This document shows positions 10,401-19,400 of a stretch of DNA of 64,000 nt, one piece after another. Origin of the DNA: Cherax quadricarinatus (Eukaryota; Arthropoda; Malacostraca; Decapoda; Parastacidae); NCBI RefSeq assembly GCF_038502225.1, contig NW_027195227.1:186001-250000 (forward strand). Reading direction: 5' to 3'. Position numbers and translations under genes: made by a program. Below the pieces are notes generated by a model. It was not told the origin of the DNA. It saw only the letters and a list, made by a program, of their open reading frames with translations, and did no database searches. Numbering within the stretch: position 1 is the stretch's first letter; the number at the start of each line of letters is the position of its first letter.

Positions 10401-12029
10401 ACCTTCACTTTCATCTAACAAGTGAATCGGTGATCCTTCTTCCTCGCTTTCGAGAGAAGCATCACTGGTTTTTAATCCCACATGAATCTCGCGAGACATT
10501 GTCTCATCTGAACTTTCGAGCGGCTTCTCTGACTCTACAGGAAGAGGATCTGAAATACTTATGTCCATCTTTGGTGCTGACAGGTCAAGCTCAGAAGGAA
10601 GAATGGCACCTTTTACATTACCTATTAGTACGGAGCAAGAAGTGATGGGAGCTAGTACGGCTTCAGACCAACCTGTGAACCATTTAGACCTAATGTAACA
10701 ATGGATGGTAGGAAAAGTGTCTGTACGGCCCAAGTAGTCTGAAAGTATAGCAGAGGAATGAGTTTCTTTAAGATTAGGGAACAGCTTATCAGAAATGACT
10801 ATACATGTGCATCCAGTGTCTCGTAAAATGGTAGATACATTAAGTCCATTAACTGTTCCTGAACAGAAGGGTGCTTGGTCATTACAGTCTTTAAAACATC
10901 TTCCAACTTTTTGGACCTTCTTAGAAGGACAATCTGGACGTTTATGTCCCTTAACACCACACAAATGACAAACAGGAATAAAAGAAGTCATTTTACTTTC
11001 CACTGGAGGCTTTGATTTCTTAAGGTCTGATGAACCCTTGCCCTTAGGGTTCGATCCCTTTAGGTCTTTATAGGAATTGTGAGCCTCAGCATACAGGTCA
11101 GCAGCCTCAGCAACTTCCTCAGCTTTAATAATCAGGTTACACTCTCTTATGAATGTTCGTATCTGATGGGGAAGAGCTGTCAGGAACTGGTCAGCAACCA
11201 TGAAGTCTCGAAGAGATTCATAACTGTGATCAATTCCTGAACTCTCTATCCAAAAGTCGAACAAACGAAAGAGTGTTACCTGTAGCTGCTGAAAGTTCTG
11301 GCCAGGCTGTAAGGTGGCATACCTGAAATCTTTCCTGTAAGAATTAGTGGTTTTTTGATAAGCTTTAAGGATTGCCTTCTTCAGTAGGTTATAATTACAT
11401 ATGATATCCTGCGACAAAGTTGCATAGATATTCAAGGCTGTACCAGAAAATAACATTCCTAACCTGGTAGCCCAGGTGTCAGCAGGCCATTCACAGAGGG
11501 TAGCAGTATTCTCAAACCTGATAATGTATGAAGTAATGTCTTCACCCTCTGTGAAGGGAGGTAAATTAGGTGTTGGAATATGTGCACTAGCTGCACGTTG
11601 TTCCATTACTCCTTCATCTAATTGCTGTTGTGAGAAAGTTAACTTTTTATTCTCTAATTCAAGGCGAGCTTGCTCGAGCTCGCGATCGTTTTCTCTCTCC
11701 CTTAACTCATATTCTCTATCCTTTGCTCTTTCCTCAAGTTCCCTTAATTTAACTTGCTCCTCACGTATCTTAGCTTGTTCTTCACGTACTTTAGCTCTTT
11801 CCTCACGATCAAGTCTATCACGCTCTTTTTTGTCTTCTCTCTCTCTTTCTAACTGTCTTTCTTGATTCTCTCTTTCAATTCGATCTCTTTCCTTTTTATC
11901 CTCTCTTTCTCTTTCTATTCTCTCTCTTTCAAGTCTTTTCTGGATTTTAGCACTAATGAAAGATTCTAAATTTTTCCCTGTTATTCCTAACTTACTTCCA
12001 GCATTCATCCAAAACTGGTATTCCTCCAT
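7491..12029 (-). CDS. Gag-Pol polyprotein (Gag-PR-INT-RT-RH), single ORF, 1512 aa
   Basis: The start is the first ATG after an in-frame TAA six codons upstream (12045-12047), with A at -3 and G at +4. Domains: charged Glu/Arg/Lys coiled coil (about 28-130); Gag capsid with a SCAN-like region (about 231-316, QFLTALPHQIRTFIRE at 281-296); CCHC knuckle C354-C357-H362-C367; aspartic protease DTG (404-406) with VLIGN (467-471); integrase H654/H661 and C691/C694, D723, D783, E819 (D,D35E); GPY/F module GPY 960-962; RT about 1098-1300 with D1185 but YFDN at 1245-1248 in place of YxDD; RNase H with E1396 in place of Asp, E1435, D1462, D1505. Gag and Pol are fused in one frame with no frameshift or stop. 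Replacement of the second YxDD aspartate (AAC codon, one step from GAC) suggests this copy may lack RT activity unless the change is a lineage trait. Confidence 0.95.
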   Translation of the reverse strand: MEEYQFWMNAGSKLGITGKNLESFISAKIQKRLERERIEREREDKKERDRIERENQERQLEREREDKKERDRLDREERAKVREEQAKIREEQVKLRELEERAKDREYELRERENDRELEQARLELENKKLTFSQQQLDEGVMEQRAASAHIPTPNLPPFTEGEDITSYIIRFENTATLCEWPADTWATRLGMLFSGTALNIYATLSQDIICNYNLLKKAILKAYQKTTNSYRKDFRYATLQPGQNFQQLQVTLFRLFDFWIESSGIDHSYESLRDFMVADQFLTALPHQIRTFIRECNLIIKAEEVAEAADLYAEAHNSYKDLKGSNPKGKGSSDLKKSKPPVESKMTSFIPVCHLCGVKGHKRPDCPSKKVQKVGRCFKDCNDQAPFCSGTVNGLNVSTILRDTGCTCIVISDKLFPNLKETHSSAILSDYLGRTDTFPTIHCYIRSKWFTGWSEAVLAPITSCSVLIGNVKGAILPSELDLSAPKMDISISDPLPVESEKPLESSDETMSREIHVGLKTSDASLESEEEGSPIHLLDESEGITSDTINVLTRAQTKAQASPTVHPLIFPDFKPLDISKDSFVNLQLNCPSLQNYHNAAKQNQLIQRKNFSYKSEYIKGILYKSVFKLNSDEIDYSILVVPSQCRETVLKMAHDLPVAGHFSHRKTLNKIRETYFWPKMSSDVTTYCRSCKVCELSSSRGTRRVPMVKMPIFTVPFERVAIDIVGPLSPLSSGGHRYILTLVDYASSFPEAVPLKTITTTEVAEALLSIFSRVGIPREILSDRGTQFTSDLMQHLYQLLGVKPLFTTPYHPSCNGRIERQHSILKSILRKLCSLKPKEWHRYLPCALFAMREVPSDSLGFSPFELLYGRQARGPLSILHDLWTNEEVNAEVQSSYQFLLDLRSKLEETSDIVSTNLSLSMDQYKTYFDSRSQRRSFKVGYEVLVLLPIKSNKLLVARKGPYKVLKICGKVDYLIEVKGKPKLYHINILKKYYRRNSVNCLNNFDLVFPHELDKTTEECKVCVIDTSNLDYDEELHDLVTLDHLGATNININESLDDHKRHELLQCVSNFSDVFTDIPGVTSTVVHKIDLLTDNPIKRKLYPVPVHLRDAFDREVDKLLKLKIIEPSVSSYCSPVVMVKKEDNSYRLAIDFRGLNAITRWDAEPMPLIDSDLHKFYDSSFFSEIDIAQAYHQVMLDPSSKQYTAFPTHQGLMQYRTMPFGLVTACATYVRLMRKVLGNMPNVSVYFDNIYVMTSTWGEHIQTLTSVLRRLCSDGLTAKPKKCFLGYNKIRYLGLILSNNTLQPLPIKIKALLEFKFPKTKKLMRSFLGSVNFYAQFIPNLADLTGILSDFLKKSVKEPLELSDVAREKFNEIKSIFAKDPILKIPDINKTFCLRTEASNTGLGAVLLQYHDGTPFPVCFLSRKLLPAETRCSTTEKECLALVWGISKLKFYLLGKEFILETDHKPLIYLETFKGTNSRLLRWTLALQAFKFHIVYINGSSNYFSDWLSRDSQ

Positions 12030-12578
12030 ACTTGCAAGAATAACTTAAACTATCAGGGGAAATGAAACGGGTATTAAAGAAAATGGAGGGTTCAATTCCT
12101 GCTCCGCTCAAACTGTAAATAAACCAGAGGGCTCGATCCCTGCTTCAATTTTACAATATGTATTAATGAAAACGAAGGGTTCTATGCCGACCCCGAGCAA
12201 ACAGTAAGTAGAATGGGGTCACTTGACCATCCAATCTTCTCACCAACAAATCAAGAGTGTCCTATGACAGTTCCCTTGATATAATGAAGAGCTCAATGAA
12301 ACAATTTGTCACTGGAAAATCTCGGGTCCCTAGAGTCTAATCCTCCAAAGTGTTTCAAGCTCACATGAAAGGTGGCAGAATTAACTATTATATCCTGCCT
12401 GACTTGACATACAATAAATTGAGACTATAACAATCACCAAATCTTTTAAATACCTGTACCGTAGTCCTACGATAGAGAATGATTACTCATGGCTGGTGGT
12501 AACCGTCTGTGGTATGCGGCGTTGAAGTTCCAATGGTAGATTCGAGATGGAGTTGAATCTTGATTCAGAAGAGAAAAT
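12030..12578 (-). other. 5' leader of the LTR element
   Basis: This untranslated region lies between the primer-binding site and the gag start. It carries three loosely similar blocks near 12086, 12127 and 12175 (GAGGGTTCAATTCCTGC, GAGGGCTCGATCCCTGC and GAAGGGTTCTATGCCGAC types) about 40-50 bp apart. Packaging or translation signals would be expected here but none can be identified by eye. Confidence 0.5.
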
Positions 12579-12594
12579 CCTGGCAAGGTCGCCA
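12579..12594 (-). promoter_or_regulatory. Primer-binding site
   Basis: The minus strand reads TGGCGACCTTGCCAGG two bases after the 5' LTR end. The leading TGG complements a tRNA CCA end, as expected for a tRNA-primed element. The tRNA was not identified; the TGGCGACC start is compatible with an arginine-type tRNA, which is a weak guess. Confidence 0.7.
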
Positions 12595-12596
12595 CT

Positions 12597-13677
12597 TGTG
12601 AAGGCTTACTCAGCCCTGTAACAACTTCAGACAGTATTACTCAGGCTGGCTCCTCCTCAGGAAAATTAATGAATAGAAAAAGAAATAATAATTCACAAAG
12701 ATAAACACTATTTATTAAATCAAACATAAAACAACAAAACATGAAATGTATATCCTATTTGAAAGAAAAATGAAAAATGAAATGAATAAAATAACATTTG
12801 AACTCAACACTAATATCTACAATGGTGTCTGGTGTTGGTGACACTGTTGTTGAAACCGTAGCCGTTGCTGATGATAAGGGGGGGGGAGGTCGCAGGTGTT
12901 GGTGACCATCCACTGGCTAGTTCTTCACAGAGAATCGCCGTGATTATTATCCCGATGACAGGAAAGCAGGTTCTTTACCGCTGCAATGCTGTGGAGTTAC
13001 GTCCTGCACTTTCATACAGGTGCACAGGTAGTTCAATACAAAATGGAGAAGTCTTTGGACGTTAGTCCTTCTCCTGTTCTGCTCGTTGATTGCCAGGTGA
13101 CTCTCTCTGACATCCAAGCTGGAAAGACAGACAGGTTACCCACTGCTTAAATAATCACTCTCCATGGTAAGTCTGATACTTAAAAGATGTGGTGATTATT
13201 ACAACAGTCAACATAGAGCAAGGCTGAAAAGACTAAGTTTATTATTGATCAAAAGTGAAGCTTTTAACCAATAAATCCACTAGAATACAAGGCAGACATG
13301 TACTTACAGTAGTGTTGGGAGCTGTGAGTCGAGTGATTTACTGTTTGACCAGAGCCCCACACGTCACCTTTCGGGAAGGGGGGAGGTGGAAGAGGGAGGG
13401 GAAGGGATAGTGGGAGCTAGACTGACCCTACGTTAACAAGCAGCCGGCAATCAAACTATCACTTTAGGGGTGGGGGAGAAAAGGCGGGAAAAACGGGAGC
13501 GTGACTTACCCTACCTTAACTAGTAGCCGGCAGACAAACTATCAATTTAGGGGTTGGGGGAGAAAAGGCGGGAATATCGGGAGCTAGACTGGCCCTACCT
13601 TAACGAGTAGCCGGCAATGAAACTATTGTTACTATATATTCCCTCTCTACTCCTATCTATTGAACTTTTCCCTCACA
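12597..13677 (-). repeat. 5' LTR (right copy)
   Basis: It has the same 1081-bp length as the left LTR. It would carry the promoter for minus-strand transcription; a GAATATATAG TATA-like stretch lies close to its outer end. The 83-84 bp tandem units recur here starting at 13415, 13498 and 13582. Confidence 0.95.
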
Positions 13678-13682
13678 GTGAA
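13678..13682. repeat. Target-site duplication, right copy
   Basis: GTGAA directly follows CCCTCACA and is identical to 6311-6315. Confidence 0.9.
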
Positions 13683-13767
13683 ATACCACTAAATATATAT
13701 AAAATATTTTCATAATGGTACTTACTATACTCTTATTAATATAAAATTTTAGGAAAAATGGCAATAC

Positions 13768-13851
13768 AACCCAATATTGCCCCTGGAGCCGCACAGAGTA
13801 GCTTTGGGAGCCGCATGCGCCTCGCGAGCCGCAGTTTGCCCACGTGTGCTG
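13768..13851 (-). repeat. Possible hAT-like transposon terminus
   Basis: Read on the minus strand, the block begins CAGCACACGTGGGCAAAC, continues TGCGGCTCGCGAGGCGCATG, and ends in a GCGGCTCC-rich stretch. This resembles the widespread hAT-type ends that begin CAGGGGTGGGCAAACTGCGG. The other terminus and an 8-bp target duplication were not found, so it would be a solo end or a decayed MITE. The overlapping short ORFs on both strands look spurious. Confidence 0.35.
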
Positions 13852-14932
13852 TAGATAATCACAAGAAACGCAAAAGGTTCTGTTATAAGATAGGCAAAAA
13901 GAGTTGTCCGGAGGATTTTCATAAATTTGTTGGTCAAGTGATTCAGGTTAAGGTTAGAGGAGAAGCCGGACATTTTTACAGTTAGAAAAGCGAAAAAATA
14001 CGGATTTAAAGCATCACTTCCATAAAAAATGAACAGTTAGACGATTTTCTTTTCGGATATATCATCCTCTGCTCCATCACATTTCAAGAATTTGCGCGGA
14101 CTCACAAAAGGGAACCAGAATGCAATGACAGTGGCTTCTGCGCCAACCAAATCAAATACGTTGCATAATACTAAGTTGATGGGGACATTTGCAAGTAATA
14201 AAAAAATATATATGGTGTCTATTTGAGAGACGATAGATTTAAAAGTGGTGCTTGGCCTGATTCGAGAATATACTATTTTGTATTATATTGTGTGAGAATT
14301 TGATGTGCTTAGTGAAGAATCAAGGTATAAACATTTACACCACACACGTAGTGCCTCGCTTCGTTCTGGTGTTTGATGCAGTTCATCTCAAGATAACGTG
14401 GGTGCAAATTCACACATCGTGTATTTCCGTTCTGATTCGGCGGATTATGATTTAATCCATTTCAAGATGATACAGATCAAGAAAGGATCACTCTCTCAAA
14501 GAAGTGCCAGTTCATCAGCTTTTAGCAAGGCAACTGGCATAGCGAGCGATGTTTTAGCTTCTTCTTTGGCGTCTTCAAGTCCTTGGAGGTTCAGTTTTTG
14601 CTACATTGTGATAGTGATGTGTGGTGCATGGTGATTATGATGGTGATGGCTTTCATATTCAACATTCTGTGCGACGGTGCTGGTGATGTGTGGTGCATGG
14701 TGATGTCACCTTCTTGGAAGCTACAAGAGAAGTTGCACATGCTTGCATGAAGTATATCAGCTCTGTCTCACAATATCTAACCAATACTGTTCTGATAACA
14801 CCCTTATTCTTCCATGAGTACATCTTACTGCTAGTTACTCTAAGATAACAACTGTGCTGGACAAATTCCACCACCAACACATCTTACTGCTAATCCGTCT
14901 AGGATAACAACTGTGCTCTTACCACTTCTACA
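13852..14932. other. Unassigned spacer with short direct repeats
   Basis: No gene is recognised. A 22-bp unit GTGATGTGTGGTGCATGGTG(AT) occurs at 14614 and 14683 (period 69). A second pair, CATCTTACTGCTA with AACAACTGTGCT downstream, occurs at 14821 and 14880 (period 59). The last repeat leads directly into the 23-bp minisatellite. An open frame at 14398-14634 is Ser/Ala-rich and matches nothing I know. Confidence 0.5.
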
Positions 14933-17779
14933 GACTACCACCCTATCTTGACCCTGACTACCACGCTACCTTGACCCCTACTACCACCCTATCTTGACCC
15001 TGACTACCACCCTATCTTGAATCTGACAACCAAAATATCTTGACCCTGACTACCACACTACCTTGACCCTGACTACCACGCTTCCTTCACCGTAACCACC
15101 ATGCAACCTTGACCCTGACTACCACCCTACCTAGAACCTGACTACCACCCTACCTTGACCCTGACTACCACGCTATCTTGACCCTGATTACCACCCTATC
15201 TTGACCCTGACTACCACCCTATCTTGACCCTGACTACTACCATATCTTGACCCTGATTACCACCCTATCTTGACCCTGACTACCACCCTATCTTGACCAT
15301 GACTACCACGCTACCTTGACCCTGACTACCACATTCCTTGACACTGACTACCACCCTCTCTTGACGCTGACTACCACCCTATCTTGACCCCGACTACCAC
15401 CCTATCTTGACCCTGACTACCACCCTATCTTGACCCTGACTGCCACGCTACTTTCACCCTGACCACCACGCATCCTCGACCCTGACTACCACACTATCTT
15501 GACCATGACTACCACGCTACCTTCACCCTGACCACCACGCAACCTTGACCCTGACTACCACCCTACCTTGACCCTGACTACCACGATATCTTAACAATGA
15601 CTACCACCTACCTTGAACCTGGCTACCACCCTATCTTGAACCTGACTACAACCCTATCTTGACCCTGACTGCCACCCCACCTTGACCCTGACTACCACGC
15701 TACCTTGAGCCTGACTACCACGCTACATTGACCCTGAGTACCACGCTACATTTACATTGACCACCACGCTACCTTGTCCCTGACTACCAACCTACCTGGA
15801 CCCTGACTACCGCGCTACCTTCACCCTTACTACCACCTACCTTAACCTTGACTACCACACTATCTTGAGCCTGACTACCACCCTATCTTGAATCTGATTA
15901 CAACAATATCTTGACCCTGACTACCACACTACCTTGACCCTGACTACCATGCTACCTTGACCCTGGCCACCACGCTACCACGACTACAATGCTACCTTGA
16001 ACCTGACTACCACCCTTCCTTGACCCTGACTACGCTCTTGACACGACTACCACGCTACCTTGACCTGACTACCACGCTACCTTTGACTACCACCCTACTT
16101 GACTACCATGCTGCACCGTACCTTGACCCTGACTACCACGCTACCTTGACCCTGGCTACCAACCTACCTGGACCCTGACTACCACGCAACCTTGACCCTG
16201 ACCACCACGCAACCTTGACCCTGACTATCACCCTACCTTGACCCTGACTATCACCCTACCTTGACCCTTACTACAGCGCAACCTTGACCCAGACCACCAC
16301 GCAACCTTGACCCTGACTATCACCCTACGTTGACCCTTACTACTGTGCAACCTTGACCCTGACTACCACGCTACCTTGACCCTGACTGCCAACCTACCTG
16401 GACCCTGACTACCGCGCTACCTTGACCCTGACTACCACTTACCTTGACCCTGACTACCACCCTATCTTGAACTTGACAACCACCCTATCTTGAATCTGAT
16501 TACCACAATATCTTGACCCTGACTACCACACTACCTTGACCCTGACTACCACGCTACCTTGACCCTGGCTACAACGCTACCTTGACCATGACTATCATGC
16601 TACCTTGACCCTGACAAGCATGCTACCTTGACCCTGACTACTGGGCTACCTTGACCCTGACTGCCTCCTACCTTGACCCTGACTACCACCATATCTTGGC
16701 CCTGATTACCACGCTACCTTGAGCATGACTACCACACTATCTTGACCATGACTACAACAGTACCTTGACCATGACTACAACGCAACCTTGACCCTGACCA
16801 AAACACTACCTTGACCCTTTACTACCACGCTACCTTGACCCTGACTATAGCGCTACCTTGACCCTGACTACCACCTACCTTGACCCTGACTACCACCCTA
16901 TCTTGACCCTGACTACCACGCTACTTTGACCCAGACTACCACCCTATCTTACCCTGACTATCACCCTATCTTGAATCTGACAACCACAAAATCTTGACTC
17001 TGACTAGCACACTACCTTGACCCTGACTACCACGCTACCTTCACCCTGACCACCACGCTACCTTGATTCTGACTAACACCCTACCTTGACCCTGACTACC
17101 ACCCTATCTTGACCCTGACTACAACCCTATCTTGACCCTGACTACCTCCCTATCTTGACCATGACTACCACGCATGTTTGACCCTGACTACCACATTCCT
17201 TGACCCTGACTACCACCCTATCTTGACCCTGACTACCACCCTATCTTGACTCTAACTACCACCCTAACTTGACCCTGACTACCACCCTATCTTGACCAGG
17301 ACTACCACGCTACCTTCACCCTGACCACCACGCAACCTCGACCCTGACTACCACCCTATCTTGACCATGACTACCACGCTACCTTCACCCTGACAACCAC
17401 GCAACCTTGACCCTGACTACCACCCTACCTTGACCCTGACTACCACGCTATAGTGACAATGATTACCACCTACGTTAACCCTGGCTACCACCCTGTCTTG
17501 AACCTGACTACAACCATATCTTGACCCTGACTACAACCCTATCTTGACCCTGACTACCACCCTATCTTGACAATGACTACCGCGCTACCTTGACCCTGAC
17601 TACCACATTGCTTGACCCTGACTGTCACCCTATCGTGATCCTGACTACAACCCTATCATGACCCTGAGTACTACCCTATCTTGACCCTGACTACCACCCT
17701 ATCTTGACAATGACTACCATGCTACCTTCACCCTGATCACCACGCAACTTTGACCCTGACTACCACGCTACCTTGACCC

Positions 17780-19400
17780 TAACTACCACCCTATCTTGAC
17801 CCTGACTACCACACTAGCTTGACCCTAACTACAACCCTATCTTGACCCTGACTACCACCCTATCTTGACCCTGACTATCACCCTATCTTGACCATGACTA
17901 CCACGCTACCTTGACCTGACAACTCCAATATCTTGACCCTAACTTCCACGGTACCTTGACCATCACTACAACCCTAACTTGACCCTGACTAATACCCTAT
18001 CTTGACTCTGACTACCACACTATCTTGACCCTGACTACCACCCTACCTTGACCCTGACTACCACCCTACCTTAACCCAAACAACCATGTTACCTTGACCA
18101 TGACTAGTACCCTTCTTTGACCAAGACTACCACCCTAGCTTGACTATGACTACCAAGCTACCATTACCTTGACTACCAAGTAACACCATACATTGACCCT
18201 GAATACCACAGTACCCTGATGTTGACTACAACAACCTTCGTTGACCCTCACAACCACGCTAAGTTGTCTCTGACTACCACCCTACCTTGACCCTGACTAC
18301 CACATAATCTTGACCCTCACAACCACGCTACCTTGACCCTGACTACCATCATACCTTGAAACAGACTATCATGCTACCTTGACCCTGACTACCACCCTAC
18401 CTTGACCCTGAGTACCACGCTGCCTTGTCCCTGACTCCCACAGTACCTTGACCCTTTCAATCACGCTACCTTGACCATGACTACCACCCAACCTTGATCC
18501 TGACTACCACCCTACCTTGACTCTGACTACCGCACTACCTTGACCCTGACCACCACGCTTCGTTGACCCTGACCACAACCCTATATTGATCCTGACTACC
18601 ACCCTACCTTGACAATGACTACCATGCTACCTTGACCCTGAATACCACCTACCTTGACCCTGAATACCACCCTATCTTGACCCTGACTACCAAGCTACCT
18701 TGACCCTGACTACCACCCTATCTTGACCCTGACTACCACAATAACTTGATAATGACTACCACATTACCTGGAACCTTACCACCATGCTACCTTGACCCAG
18801 GCCACGCTACCTTAAACCTGAATACCACCCTACCTTGACCCTGACTACCACGAAACCTTGACACTGACTACCATGCTACCTTGACACTGACTACCACGCT
18901 ACATTGACACAGACTACAACGCTACCATGCCCCTGACTACCAACCCACCTTGACCCTGACTACCACGCTACCTTGACCCTGACTACCACGCTACATTGAC
19001 CCTGACTACCACCCTACCTTGACCCTGACTACCACGCTATCTTGACAATGACTACCACCTACGTTGACCCTGGCTACCACCCTATCTTGAACCTGACTAG
19101 AACCCTGTCTTGACCCTGACTACAACATTATCTTGAACCTGACTACCACCCTATCTTGACCCTGACTACCACTCTACCTTTACCCTGACTACCACGAAAC
19201 CTTGACGTTGACTACCATGCTACCTTGACCCTGACAACCACGCTACATTGACACTGACTACAACGCTACCTTGCCCCTGACTACCAACCCACCTTGACCC
19301 TGACTACCACGCTACCTTGACCCTGACTACCACGCTACATTGACCGTGACTACCACCCTACCTTGACCCTGACTACCACGCTACATTGACTTTGACTACC
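17780..19400. repeat. Minisatellite segmental duplication, copy 1
   Basis: Variant landmarks (ACCCAAACAACCATG near 18074, ACAACCTTCG at 18231, AGGCCACGCTACC near 18798) recur in the same order 4.5 kb downstream. The offset shifts from 4541 to 4557 bp across a small indel. Boundaries are approximate. Confidence 0.8.

Larger units (their letters stand above)
6316..13677 (-). mobile_element. Full-length Ty3/Gypsy-type LTR retrotransposon, Gmr1-like domain order
   Basis: This 7362-bp element has two 1081-bp LTRs (6316-7396 and 12597-13677), terminal TGTGA...TCACA, a 5-bp GTGAA target duplication, a primer-binding site next to the 5' LTR (right side) and a purine tract next to the 3' LTR (left side). 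It encodes one gag-pol ORF on the minus strand, ordered Gag, zinc knuckle, protease, integrase with GPY/F, RT, RNase H. Integrase before RT is the Copia-like order, yet the RT and the GPY/F module are Gypsy-like; this combination is known from Gmr1-like elements. There is no envelope gene. LTR divergence of about 11 substitutions in 1081 bp and the intact frame mark a recent insertion. Confidence 0.95.

Noticed and set aside
6316..13677. Endogenous retrovirus with an envelope gene
   Set aside because: No third ORF exists between pol and the 3' LTR; only about 94 bp separate the stop from the LTR.
13758..13985. Protein-coding gene in the spacer
   Set aside because: It overlaps the hAT-like terminus, has an equally long frame on the opposite strand and shows no domain.
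15957..16178. Thr/Leu-rich open frame in the minisatellite
   Set aside because: A local slip removed the usual stops in the 23-bp array; it is not conserved in other parts of the array.
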